The notes under the pieces are model-generated. The model searched no databases. It was not told the origin of the DNA and was given only the letters and a program-made list of their open reading frames with translations. The translations under genes were made by a program, and so were the position numbers. A stretch of DNA of 56,115 nucleotides from Thermodesulfobacterium hveragerdense DSM 12571 (GTDB lineage Bacteria > Desulfobacterota > Thermodesulfobacteria > Thermodesulfobacteriales > Thermodesulfobacteriaceae), in assembly GCF_000423845.1 (NCBI RefSeq), contig NZ_KE384097.1:1-56115 (forward strand), given 5' to 3'. Shown piece by piece: positions 44,360 through 52,851 of this stretch (position 1 is its first letter; each line of letters begins with the position of its first letter).

Positions 44360-45496
44360 ATGGCTAAAAAGGGTGGAACTTGTAAAAGGAAAAAACAAGC
44401 TTCTCAAGAAGTACAGGAAGTAAAAAAGTCTTACAAAATAGCTGTAATACCAGGAGATGGAACAGGGCCTGAGGTCATAAGAGAAGGAATAAAAGTTTTA
44501 GAAGCTGCAGGAAAAAGGTTTAACCTAAATTTTGACTGGAACTTCTTTGACTGGGGAGGAGAGAGATATCTTAAAACCGGAGAGACTATCCCAGAGGGGG
44601 GTATTGAGGAGCTTAAAAAACATGATGCCATATACTTAGGAGCAATAGGGCATCCTGAGGTAAAACCTGGAATTCTTGAAAAAGAAATCTTATTAAGGAT
44701 CAGGTTTGAGCTTGACCAGTATGTTAACCTTAGGCCGATAAAACTTTATCCAGGGGTTTGGACTCCTATCAAAGATAAAGGTCCAGAAGACATAGATTTT
44801 GTAGTAGTTAGAGAAAATACAGAAGGGCTTTATGCAGGAGGTGGTGGCTTTTTAAGAAAAGGGACTCCCTATGAAGTGGCCATACAGGAATCCATAAATA
44901 CCAGATACGGGGTAGAAAGGTGCCTCAGGTTTGCCTTTGAATACTGCAGAAAAAGAAATAAAAAGAAAAAGGTTACTTTGGTTGGAAAGACCAATGTTCT
45001 AACCTATGCCTTTGACCTGTGGTATAGAGTATTTCAAGAGGTAGGACAAGAATATCCTGACATAGAAAAAGACTATGCACATGTCGATGCCACCTGTATG
45101 TGGTTTGTAAAAAATCCTGAATGGTTTGACGTAATCGTTACAGACAACATGTTTGGTGATATCATCACCGACCTGGGAGCTATGATACAAGGTGGTATGG
45201 GTATTGCTGCTGGAGGAAACATCAATCCAAACGGAGTTTCTATGTTCGAGCCCATCGGTGGTTCTGCTCCCAAGTATACAGGAAAAAACGTAATTAATCC
45301 CCTGGCTGCCATTTGTGCAGGTATGATGATGTTAGAACACCTCGGGGAAGAAGAAGCAGCTAAAGCCGTAGAAAATGCGGTTATCAAAGTTTGTAGAGAC
45401 CATCTAAAAAGCTTGTCTGCAGGACAGATGGGTTATTCTACAACCGAGGTCGGAGACTTAGTAGCCAAGTATACCGAAGAAGGAGTAGAACTTTAA
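44360..45496 (+). CDS. leuB: NAD-dependent beta-decarboxylating dehydrogenase, probable 3-isopropylmalate dehydrogenase
   Basis: The 378-residue enzyme belongs to the isocitrate/isopropylmalate dehydrogenase family. It has AVIPGDGTGPEVI, substrate-binding arginines in RIRFELDQYVNLRPI, RENTEGLYAG, the catalytic Lys in GKTNVL, the metal-binding Asp segment DNMFGDIITDLGAMIQGGMG, and GSAPKYTGKNVINPLA. The NAD site resembles IPMDH more than NADP-isocitrate dehydrogenase, but relatives such as tartrate or homoisocitrate dehydrogenases cannot be excluded. The ATG at 44360 is chosen because AAGGAGGAGGGAG ends eight bases upstream, inside a longer GTG-started frame. A roughly 25-residue Lys-rich N-terminal extension (KKGGTCKRKK...) precedes the fold and is unusual. 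Confidence 0.85.
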   Translation: MAKKGGTCKRKKQASQEVQEVKKSYKIAVIPGDGTGPEVIREGIKVLEAAGKRFNLNFDWNFFDWGGERYLKTGETIPEGGIEELKKHDAIYLGAIGHPEVKPGILEKEILLRIRFELDQYVNLRPIKLYPGVWTPIKDKGPEDIDFVVVRENTEGLYAGGGGFLRKGTPYEVAIQESINTRYGVERCLRFAFEYCRKRNKKKKVTLVGKTNVLTYAFDLWYRVFQEVGQEYPDIEKDYAHVDATCMWFVKNPEWFDVIVTDNMFGDIITDLGAMIQGGMGIAAGGNINPNGVSMFEPIGGSAPKYTGKNVINPLAAICAGMMMLEHLGEEEAAKAVENAVIKVCRDHLKSLSAGQMGYSTTEVGDLVAKYTEEGVEL

Positions 45497-45504
45497 CATG
45501 AAAG

Positions 45505-47307
45505 ATGTTAACGATAAACCTGAAAGAAATTCCCGAATCTCCAGGAGTTTATCTCTTTAAAGGAGAAAAAGGAGAGGTCCTTTACGTAGGAAAAGCTAAA
45601 AACCTAAAAAACAGGTTGTCTTACTATGTAAAAGGACCTCTTCTTTCTCCTAAAATTCAGCGGTTAGTAGAAACTGCCAAAGATTTAGAATATTTCCTTA
45701 CTCAAACAGAAAAGGAAGCTCTTTTACTTGAAGCTATTTTTATCAAAAAATACCGTCCTAAATATAACGTCCTTTTAAAGGATGATAAAAATTATCCTCT
45801 ATTAAGGTTGGGATTACAAGAAGAATATCCCTCTCTACAGATCGTTCGTAGAAGAAAAAAGGGAGATAAAGCTCTGTATTTTGGACCCTTTACCTCTGCT
45901 CGTGGGCTAAGAGAGGTTTTAAAGCTTCTTTCTAATACCTTTCCCCTAAGAAAATGCAGTCTTTCTGAAATGAAAAGGAGAAAAACCCCTTGTGTGTACT
46001 ATCAAATCAAAAAATGTTTAGCTCCCTGTGTCAAGCCTATCTCTAAGGAAGAATACCAAACATTGGTAAATGGAGTGGTAGAATTTTTCCAGGGAGGAGG
46101 AAAAAAGTTAGCAGTAAAAATCCGACAGGAAATAGAAAGAATTGCCGAAAACTTAGAATTTGAAAGAGCAGCCTTTTTAAGAGATAGATTAAAAGACCTT
46201 GAAAACATCTTAGAAAAGCAAGCAGTAGTTTTACAAGAAACGGCAGACTTGGACTTCTGGTTAAACCAAAAAACAGAAAACAAAGAATACTTTATCGTCC
46301 TTTTTATCAGACATGGTTATCTATATGGCTTTCAGACCTTTGATGTTAAAACCCCTCTTGAAGGTTCAGCCCTAAAAGAAGTTTTAATCCAGTTTTATCT
46401 TGACGGAAAGATTATTCCTCCAGAAATTTATCTCCCGCATGAAATAGAAGAGAAAGAAGACTTAGAAGAAATCTTCACAGAAAGCACAGGACATAAAATA
46501 AAACTGTTGATACATCCTAACTCAGAAGAATTTGTCGTTTTAAAGCAAATCGCCTTAAAAAACTTGCAAGAATATATTTTTTCAGAAAAAAGAAGAGAAA
46601 AACCCTGGTATTCAGGGCTTGCAGAAGAAGTTAAAAAAGTTCTAAAGCTTTCTAAGGAACCTCAACGGGTAGAAGTTATAGACCTTTCGCAGTTTTATGG
46701 AGAAGCTAAAGTTGGTGCAACCGTATGTTTTTTTGAAGGAGAACCAGATAAAAGTTTTTATCGAAGGTATCATATCAAAGAAGCAGGTAGAGATGACTAT
46801 TCAATGCTTTATGAAGTTTTATACAGAAGATTAAGACGAGGATTAGAAGAAGGAACCCTACCAGACTTATTCTTGATAGATGGAGGAAAAGGCCATTTAG
46901 AAACCGCTTTAAGGGTCCTCGAAGACCTTAACATAACAGACTTAGAAGTAAGGGCTGTAGCTAAAAACGAAAAAAGACAACCAGAAAAGCTTTATATCCC
47001 TGAGAGAAAAAATCCTGTTTTTTTACCTAAGTATAAAGAGGTTTTTCATTTTATCGGAAGGGTTATGGGAGAAGCCCACAGGTTTGCCAAAACCTTTGCT
47101 GAAAAGAAAAAAACTCATAAAGACTTATCAGGCTATTTAGATAAAATCAAAGGGATAGGACCTAAACGTAAAGAAATTCTCCTTTCTCATTTTAAAAGTT
47201 TAGAAGAGTTAATACAAGCTCCTTTAGAAAAAATCGCCAAACTTCCTGGCTTTAACCTAAACTTAGCCAAAACTATAAAAGAAACCCTATTACAACTCTC
47301 GAATTGA
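45505..47307 (+). CDS. uvrC: excinuclease ABC subunit C
   Basis: UvrC makes both incisions in nucleotide excision repair. The 600-residue protein has the GIY-YIG nuclease (PGVYLFKG...VLYVGKAKNLKNRLSYY, about 12-43) and the Cys-rich RKCSL...CVYYQIKKCLAPC segment. A UVR domain binds UvrB (LEFERAAFLRDRLKDLENIL, about 215-235). The RNase H-like endonuclease contains VEVIDLSQFYG and DLFLIDGGKGHL, and two C-terminal helix-hairpin-helix motifs follow (IKGIGPKRK, LPGFNLNLAK). All regions are present. A canonical uvrA and uvrB are not in the window; the UvrA-like gene at 6.4-8.7 kb is too degenerate to be assumed its partner. A hairpin terminator follows the stop. Confidence 0.95.
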   Translation: MLTINLKEIPESPGVYLFKGEKGEVLYVGKAKNLKNRLSYYVKGPLLSPKIQRLVETAKDLEYFLTQTEKEALLLEAIFIKKYRPKYNVLLKDDKNYPLLRLGLQEEYPSLQIVRRRKKGDKALYFGPFTSARGLREVLKLLSNTFPLRKCSLSEMKRRKTPCVYYQIKKCLAPCVKPISKEEYQTLVNGVVEFFQGGGKKLAVKIRQEIERIAENLEFERAAFLRDRLKDLENILEKQAVVLQETADLDFWLNQKTENKEYFIVLFIRHGYLYGFQTFDVKTPLEGSALKEVLIQFYLDGKIIPPEIYLPHEIEEKEDLEEIFTESTGHKIKLLIHPNSEEFVVLKQIALKNLQEYIFSEKRREKPWYSGLAEEVKKVLKLSKEPQRVEVIDLSQFYGEAKVGATVCFFEGEPDKSFYRRYHIKEAGRDDYSMLYEVLYRRLRRGLEEGTLPDLFLIDGGKGHLETALRVLEDLNITDLEVRAVAKNEKRQPEKLYIPERKNPVFLPKYKEVFHFIGRVMGEAHRFAKTFAEKKKTHKDLSGYLDKIKGIGPKRKEILLSHFKSLEELIQAPLEKIAKLPGFNLNLAKTIKETLLQLSN

Positions 47308-47310
47308 TAA

Positions 47311-47354
47311 AAACATAGGGGGCAGCACCACATACCCCCCTTATGTTTGTTTTA
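47311..47354. terminator. hairpin terminator between convergent uvrC and thi4
   Basis: AAACATAGGGGG (47311-47322) pairs with CCCCCTTATGTTT (within 47335-47348, one bulged base) around a loop of about 12 nt, and T-rich sequence follows on the plus strand. It sits three bases after the uvrC stop and about 35 bases before the thi4 stop. It probably serves uvrC and may also stop minus-strand transcription. Confidence 0.7.
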
Positions 47355-47387
47355 CAGTTTGTATTTTTCTTAACCCTTTTTAAAGAT

Positions 47388-48158
47388 CTATGCTTTTTTA
47401 GAGAGGTCGGCTGCTATAACCTCTGCGATTTTTTTTCCGCTCATAAGCATACCGCCAAAAATTGGTCCCATCCTTGGCAAACCAAAAATTTCACAAACAG
47501 CAATCCCTGTAACATATAGACCCTCTGCTACCTTCCCTGTATGTTCTACCACCAATCTTTCAGAGGCTTCGCTCCAGTTTGACCTTTCTCCTTTGATAAA
47601 AATGTTTAAATCTGGGTTCTTTTCAGCAGCGATCTGTATGATTTCTGCCCCATGACCAGAGGCATCAACCAAAGCTTTTGAAGAAGTAAAAAGTGGGTCT
47701 ACATGCAATCCTGCCATCTCTATAGCTGTCCATTTCCACAAAACCCCACAAACCTTAGGTGGGTTATCTCTAACGATTACGTCTTCTACATAAACCCCAA
47801 GAAAAAATTTGGCGCCTGCATCTAAAGCCCCTGTAGCCAGTTTAGCTATAAGTTCTGCAGGATCAACTACATATAAGCCTTTATCTGCTTTTTGACATTT
47901 TATCTTAAAATCTTCTACTATAGGTAATACCTCCTCCTGAACCACTATCTTAGGTATCATGTTACCTCCACCACCTATCCCCCCACCAAAAGACAACCTT
48001 TTTTCATAAACCGCTACCTTATAACCCTTTTCAGCTAAATACTTAGCACAAGTAAGACCTGAAGGCCCTGCCCCTACTATTAGTGCGTCTACCTTACTGT
48101 ACTCGTAAAGGTCCTCCATCCCATACTTTACAATAGCTCTTTGAATCTCAAGCTCCAT
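47388..48158 (-). CDS. thi4: sulfide-dependent adenosine diphosphate thiazole synthase (Thi4 type)
   Basis: Thi4 builds the thiazole half of thiamin from NAD, glycine and sulfur. The 256-residue protein has the FAD/NAD-like binding motif DALIVGAGPSGL (24-35), EKRLSFGGGIGGGGNM (52-67), an ASGHGAE segment, and the C-terminal GLPRMGPIFGGMLMSG. At the position of the sulfur-donating active-site Cys of yeast Thi4 it has His (AGLH152VDP). That marks the catalytic, non-suicidal type that uses free sulfide, as in methanogens. The enzyme thus suits an anaerobic, sulfidic setting. Ribosome-binding site AGGAGGAG is present. No TPP riboswitch (CUGAGA box) is seen in the 96 bp upstream, only an AT palindrome at about 48201-48222. 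Confidence 0.93.
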   Translation of the reverse strand: MELEIQRAIVKYGMEDLYEYSKVDALIVGAGPSGLTCAKYLAEKGYKVAVYEKRLSFGGGIGGGGNMIPKIVVQEEVLPIVEDFKIKCQKADKGLYVVDPAELIAKLATGALDAGAKFFLGVYVEDVIVRDNPPKVCGVLWKWTAIEMAGLHVDPLFTSSKALVDASGHGAEIIQIAAEKNPDLNIFIKGERSNWSEASERLVVEHTGKVAEGLYVTGIAVCEIFGLPRMGPIFGGMLMSGKKIAEVIAADLSKKA

Positions 48159-48254
48159 AAATCTCCTCCTATTTTAAAAATTTAAATAATAACTAAAATA
48201 GTTTAAAAATAAATATTTTTAAGGTTAAGAGAAATATTTCACATAACCAATGAC

Positions 48255-49652
48255 CTAAAACAGTTGTTTATCATATCCCCATTTTTTAAGCTTAAGGGTT
48301 AGGGTTTTTCTGTCTATCCCTAATTTTTTAGCGGCTAAACTTTTGTTCCAGTTAAGCTGCTTAAGAACTTTAATTATATACTGCTTTTCTATCTCTTCTA
48401 CAGGAACGATCTCTTCCCCATTTGAAGTAACCAATTCTTTTGTTAATTCTTCTGTCCTTTTTTCTTTAACCAGAGGCTCAAATTCTGCTAAAAGCAAATC
48501 TTTTTCTGTGATTTCCTCTTTGGTAGAAAAAATAACCAATCTTTCTATTAAGTTTTTAAGTTCCCTTATGTTTCCTGGCCAGTGATAATCCATAAAAAGC
48601 GATAAAACTTTAGGAGAGAAAATTTTCATAGGCTTTTTATATTTTTCACAAAAGTATTTTAAGAAATAGTTAGCCAAAAGTAATATATCTCCTTTTCGTT
48701 CCCTTAAAGGAGGCAAGTGAAGGTTTACCACGTTTAAACGATAGTAAAGGTCTTCTCTAAAAGTTCCCTTTTTAACCTCTTCTTTTAGGTCTTTGTTGGT
48801 TGCGGCTATGATTCTTACGTTGGCTTTTATCACCTTTAAACTACCTACAGGAGAAAATTCCTTTTCCTCTACCACTTTTAGAAGTTTGGCTTGAAGGTCT
48901 AAAGGAATATTGGCTATTTCGTCAAGAAAAAGCACTCCACCTTGAGCAAACTCTATTTTTCCTATCTTAGCTTGCTGAGCTCCGGTAAAAGCGCCTTTAG
49001 CATGTCCAAAAAGCTCACTTTCAAAAAGAGTTGGCACTACCGCCCCGCAGTCTACGCATACAAAAGGGCCCTTATAAACTAAATCCATTTCGTGAATTTT
49101 TTTGGCTAAAAGCCCTTTACCTGTACCTGACTCACCAGTAATAAGAACGGTGCAGTCGGTAGAAGCGATGATTTTAGCCTTTTCAAGAATTTGTTTTATC
49201 TTTGGGTCTTCTCCTACAAAGTTTATCTTTTCTTCTTTTTCTTTCAGGCTTAGTTTAAGATAAAGGTTTTCTAAGAGAAGCTTTTTTTTCTCTATAGCTT
49301 TTTCAACCGCTACCTTAGCCTGATAGACTGAAAAGGGCTTTTCTAAAAAATCAAAAGCCCCCATCTTGATAGCAGAAACAGCTGTCTCTATGTTACCATA
49401 GGCAGAAATAACGATAATCTGGCTTTCATAGTTTATCTCTAAAAACTCTTTTAAAAGGTCCAAACCATTTCCATCGGGAAGTTTTAGGTCCAAAAAAACT
49501 ACATCGTATTCTTTCTTAGAAAAATGTTCCAGAGCTTCTTTCTTATTTTCAGCGTTATCTACCTGATAACCTTCTTTTTGAAAAAAGATAGACAATCCTT
49601 CTCTTATATCTATTTCATCGTCTACCACTAAAATCCTTCCTTTATATCGCAT
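48255..49652 (-). CDS. sigma-54-dependent response regulator (NtrC family)
   Basis: The 465-residue protein has a receiver domain (VVDDEID at the N-terminus, phospho-acceptor Asp in VVFLDLKLPDG near residue 55, Lys in FLEKPF). The AAA+ domain has Walker A GESGTGKG (about 171-178), the GAFTGA loop that contacts sigma-54 (about 219-224) and Walker B GVLFLDEI. The C-terminal Fis-type helix-turn-helix is SLAAKKLGIDRKTLTLKLKKWG (about 438-459). All activation elements look intact. The start overlaps the kinase gene by 11 bases, indicating a cognate pair. Targets are unknown. A sigma-54 (rpoN) gene must exist elsewhere. The next gene on the strand is thi4, with its own gap. Confidence 0.93.
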   Translation of the reverse strand: MRYKGRILVVDDEIDIREGLSIFFQKEGYQVDNAENKKEALEHFSKKEYDVVFLDLKLPDGNGLDLLKEFLEINYESQIIVISAYGNIETAVSAIKMGAFDFLEKPFSVYQAKVAVEKAIEKKKLLLENLYLKLSLKEKEEKINFVGEDPKIKQILEKAKIIASTDCTVLITGESGTGKGLLAKKIHEMDLVYKGPFVCVDCGAVVPTLFESELFGHAKGAFTGAQQAKIGKIEFAQGGVLFLDEIANIPLDLQAKLLKVVEEKEFSPVGSLKVIKANVRIIAATNKDLKEEVKKGTFREDLYYRLNVVNLHLPPLRERKGDILLLANYFLKYFCEKYKKPMKIFSPKVLSLFMDYHWPGNIRELKNLIERLVIFSTKEEITEKDLLLAEFEPLVKEKRTEELTKELVTSNGEEIVPVEEIEKQYIIKVLKQLNWNKSLAAKKLGIDRKTLTLKLKKWGYDKQLF

Positions 49653-50679
49653 CTTCTCTCAAGGTCTCCCTGGTTGGTAAGGGAAAAAGGATCTCAAAAC
49701 AAGCCCCTCCTTCTTTCAGGTTATAAACATTGATCCTACCTCCATGATTTTTAATGATACCATAACAAATAGAAAGGCCTAGACCTGTAGCCTCACCTTT
49801 TTCTTTAGTAGTAAAAAAGGGATCAAAAATAAAAGGCATAATTTCTGGAGGTATACCTGGACCGGTGTCTTTTACCTTTATGATAACCGTATCATATTTG
49901 ACAGAGGTTTCTACAATAATTTCTCCCTTTCCTTTCATCGCCTGGGCTGCGTTGATAAAAAGATTAAAAAACACCTGTTCTATCTGCTTTTGACTAACAT
50001 ATACCTTAGGTAGGTTTTTTTGTAGTTTAAACGTAAAAGTTACGTTTTTAAACATAGGATACTCAGAAAGTAGTTCATACACTTTTTTAACACTAAGGTT
50101 TAAGTCTACCCATTCTCTCTTTTCTTCCTCTGGCCTACCAAAAGCTAAAAGTCCGTTGATAATGTTTCTACATCGTTCGGTCAGATTAATAATCCTATCG
50201 ATCCATGTTTGATAAGTAGGAACCTCTCCTATTTCCTCTTTTAACATACTGGCATACAAAAGAATACCACTTAAAGGATTCTTAAGCTCATGAGAAATCT
50301 CTCCTGCCATCTTTCCTAAACTGGCAAGCCTTTCAGTATTAATCCAGTATGGGAACCTAAACCAGTCTTTTTCCTGAATAAATACGTGTATCGTATAGTT
50401 AGGATTGATAGGTAGGTTGAACAGGTAATAAAAGTTATTTTCAAAAGTAAAAAAAGTCAACCCAAACGTGTCAAAAACCGGACCAAAAAGTTCTTCTAAA
50501 AAGACTATTTCGTCATCTTTAAGAAGATAGATAAATTCTTTTAGAAATCTTGAATTGTAATAAACTACTTTGTGCTTAAACTCAAAATCTACTCTCTCAC
50601 ATTCAGACACAACGGTAGGATGTCTAATTTTTTCGATACTATCTTTGGTAAAAAATATAGAAACTTCTGCTAGAGTCAT
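49642..50679 (-). CDS. soluble sensor histidine kinase partner of the NtrC-type regulator
   Basis: The 345-residue kinase has an H-box [20 protein letters not shown] (about 121-140, phospho-acceptor His in SHELKNP), N-box [11 protein letters not shown]1 [11 protein letters not shown], the F-box region [11 protein letters not shown] and G2 GLGLSICYG. The first 115 residues have no transmembrane helix or named sensor signature, although the mixed alpha/beta, aromatic-rich sequence resembles a PAS-like domain. A cytoplasmic signal is therefore likely. The ATG at 50679 overlaps the mpl stop (TGATG). Coupling to mpl hints at, but does not prove, a cell-wall-related signal. Confidence 0.9.
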   Translation of the reverse strand: MTLAEVSIFFTKDSIEKIRHPTVVSECERVDFEFKHKVVYYNSRFLKEFIYLLKDDEIVFLEELFGPVFDTFGLTFFTFENNFYYLFNLPINPNYTIHVFIQEKDWFRFPYWINTERLASLGKMAGEISHELKNPLSGILLYASMLKEEIGEVPTYQTWIDRIINLTERCRNIINGLLAFGRPEEEKREWVDLNLSVKKVYELLSEYPMFKNVTFTFKLQKNLPKVYVSQKQIEQVFFNLFINAAQAMKGKGEIIVETSVKYDTVIIKVKDTGPGIPPEIMPFIFDPFFTTKEKGEATGLGLSICYGIIKNHGGRINVYNLKEGGACFEILFPLPTRETLREDAI

Positions 50680-52064
50680 CAAGAGAGTTGGGCTAAAAAA
50701 CCTTTTATTTCTCTTTCCATGTAAGCACTAGACATAAATATTACCAGCTTTTTTCCCAGATAGTTTAGCCATTCAAACCGTGGATAGGAGAAAAATTCCT
50801 CAGTAAGCTTAAAAGCCTTTTTACCTTTAAGTTTAATCTCTTCTACCATCCTATCAAGGTCTATTCTATCCTCTGAAGGAACGTTTTCTATACCTGCAGG
50901 TGTTTTAAGGTAAACCACATCTGCTATACTTAAACTTTCTACATAATCCTGTTGAAAAATTTTGCGCTTACTTGAGTTGGTCCTGGGTTCAAAAAATATT
51001 ACAGTAAGCTCAGGCTTTATCGCTTTTTTAAGCTCACCTACAGTTAATCTTACAGCTGTAGGATGATGAGCAAAATCATCTACTACCACAAGGTCTTTAT
51101 CCCTATAGATTATCTCTTGTCTTCTTTTTATCCCTGGGAAGGTTTTTAATCCCTCTTCTATGTCCTCGTTAAAAAGGTCTAACCCTTTTAGCAAGGCTAT
51201 CACCCCTAAGGTGTTTAACACGTTATATTCTCCTACCAAGCTTACTTGAAAAGCCTCTTTTTTATAAGCCTGACTAAACTCAAAAATAGACATAAACCCT
51301 TGATTATCTAAAAAACTATCAACTTTAAGCAACCTAAAATCATTTGCCTCTCCTTTCCCATAACTGACGGCTTTAGCTTTAAGGTTTGCTTTGCTAACAA
51401 CCTCATTAAGGTTTATATCATCCCCGTTATACACCAACAAACCATCTTCAGGTAAAAGCTCTATCATATCTATAAAAACCTTTTTTAAAGCCTCCAGATT
51501 AGAATATACGTCTGCATGGTCATATTCTAAGCTTGTCAAAATAACTGCATAGGGCTTATAATGAAAAAACTTAGGCACTCTATCAAAAGAGGCAGAGGGA
51601 TATTCATCTCCTTCTATCACCATCCATTCCCCTTCACCATAACCGAAATTTTTCTCTTCATCCCTCAACACCCCTCCTACCAAAAAAGAAGGAGAATAGC
51701 CACCTCTTTTCATTAAATAACTTAGAAGCGCGGTGGTGGTTGATTTCCCATGGGTTCCTGCACACACCAATACTTTTTTCCCATTAAACCAATTCTTTTC
51801 GAGAAATTGAGGGAAAGAGTACAACGGAAGGTTTAACTTCTGGGCTTTCAAAAGCTCTGGATGGTTAGCCTTTACCGAATTTCCTACGATCACACAGTCA
51901 GGTTTTATTTTAACTATGTTTTCTGGATCAAAAGGTAGAACCTTTATTCCTAAATTTTTTAAAATGTCTGAAGCAGGAGGATAAATTTCTCCTTTTTCTG
52001 AACCAAAAACTTCATACCCAGACTGTTTTAATACACCTTCATAATTAAACTCCCTCGTTTTCAA
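50679..52064 (-). CDS. mpl: Mpl-type Mur ligase with damaged N-terminus (probable pseudogene)
   Basis: Mpl joins recycled tripeptide to UDP-MurNAc. The frame opens at a TTG (52064) and contains the ATP loop AGTHGKSTTTALLS, EGDEYPSASFDRVPKFFHY (the Mpl version of the Mur motif), SLEYDHADVY, DDFAHHPTAV and FEPRTNSSKR. The glycine-rich N-terminal Rossmann start (usually 'M.I..IGICGTGMG.LA') is missing. A good Shine-Dalgarno (GAGGGAG, 52050-52056) and an ATG at 52040-52042 encode MKVY and then a stop; the rest resumes in another frame at LKQSGYEVFGSE. A deletion of about 40 bp thus seems to have removed the loop and shifted the frame. The TTG start has no ribosome-binding site. The central catalytic and C-terminal domains are intact, so a sequencing error is the alternative. 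Confidence 0.75.
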   Translation of the reverse strand: MKTREFNYEGVLKQSGYEVFGSEKGEIYPPASDILKNLGIKVLPFDPENIVKIKPDCVIVGNSVKANHPELLKAQKLNLPLYSFPQFLEKNWFNGKKVLVCAGTHGKSTTTALLSYLMKRGGYSPSFLVGGVLRDEEKNFGYGEGEWMVIEGDEYPSASFDRVPKFFHYKPYAVILTSLEYDHADVYSNLEALKKVFIDMIELLPEDGLLVYNGDDINLNEVVSKANLKAKAVSYGKGEANDFRLLKVDSFLDNQGFMSIFEFSQAYKKEAFQVSLVGEYNVLNTLGVIALLKGLDLFNEDIEEGLKTFPGIKRRQEIIYRDKDLVVVDDFAHHPTAVRLTVGELKKAIKPELTVIFFEPRTNSSKRKIFQQDYVESLSIADVVYLKTPAGIENVPSEDRIDLDRMVEEIKLKGKKAFKLTEEFFSYPRFEWLNYLGKKLVIFMSSAYMEREIKGFLAQLS

Positions 52065-52851
52065 AAATAATTTCTATTTCAGGTTCCCCTAAAACCTCTT
52101 TTGCTGACCCTTGATTTATAGCTATTTCCAACAATCCTTCACTCCCAAACAAAGCTACCAACTCCCCTTTCTTGGCCCCACCATAGGTCTTGACCAAAGG
52201 AACTTCCCGATGGTTAACCAAAATTTTAAAAGGCTTGTTCTTTGCCTTAAGTAGCTCTTGTCTAAGGTTAGTAATCAAGTTGCCAAACTGATCCACATAC
52301 CAAATAGCTAATTTTAATCCCTTTTCGGTTTTTTGAGGAGGTTTAAACTCAAGCTTAACTAAAGTATCCATAGAGATTTTTTGGCTAAAACTCTCTAACG
52401 GTTCCTCTGCTAACAAAAAAGATACAACCGGAGCAAAGAGATCTCTTCCATGAAAAGTCTTGCTATAAGGAGGACGTAAAACTTTAGAAACCTCTATCTC
52501 ATAGGGAATACACTTTTCTGTCTGATAGATTAATGAAAAAATCCCGTTATCAGGCCCTACAAAAAAATATTTATCGGTTTTAACCACTAAAGCCTTTCTT
52601 TCTGTACCTACCCCTGGGTCAACCACACAGAGGAAAACAGTGCCTTCAGGAAAATAACGATAAGAAAAAAACAACATAAGGGATGCTTGTTTTACATCTT
52701 GAGGTGGTATTTCATGACAAAGGTCTATAAACTGAAGACTTGTTATGTTCACTCCTTTTCTATTAAGTTCTTGTAATATTTTTCCCTTAACTACCCCTAC
52801 ATAATGGTCTTTGATACCAAAATCCGTAAGTAGCACTACAGTTTTATACAT
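52045..52851 (-). CDS. SAM hydroxide adenosyltransferase (DUF62 / SAM hydrolase family)
   Basis: Members of this family hydrolyse S-adenosylmethionine to adenosine and methionine; halogenases are distant relatives. The 268-residue protein starts TVVLLTDFGIKDHYVGVVKG (Asp-rich N-terminal motif). It has DLCHEIPPQDV near 43-53, VVDPGVGTERKAL, FVGPDNGIFS, and the catalytic TFHGRDLFAPV segment (about 133-143) with the His and Arg of the family's Asp-Arg-His water-activating set. The C-terminal beta domain has YVDQFGNLITN. The fluorinase-type halide pocket is not expected. Its GAGGGAG end overlaps the mpl leader, and its start overlaps the PP-loop gene by 16 bases. Physiological role is uncertain (SAM salvage or control). 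Confidence 0.9.
   Translation of the reverse strand: MYKTVVLLTDFGIKDHYVGVVKGKILQELNRKGVNITSLQFIDLCHEIPPQDVKQASLMLFFSYRYFPEGTVFLCVVDPGVGTERKALVVKTDKYFFVGPDNGIFSLIYQTEKCIPYEIEVSKVLRPPYSKTFHGRDLFAPVVSFLLAEEPLESFSQKISMDTLVKLEFKPPQKTEKGLKLAIWYVDQFGNLITNLRQELLKAKNKPFKILVNHREVPLVKTYGGAKKGELVALFGSEGLLEIAINQGSAKEVLGEPEIEIIFENEGV

Noticed and set aside
44360..45496. Isocitrate dehydrogenase (icd)
   Set aside because: The substrate and cofactor segments resemble isopropylmalate dehydrogenase more, though relatives with other substrates remain possible.
48159..48254. TPP riboswitch ahead of thi4
   Set aside because: No CUGAGA or other conserved THI-box segments; only an AT-only palindrome and a Shine-Dalgarno were found.
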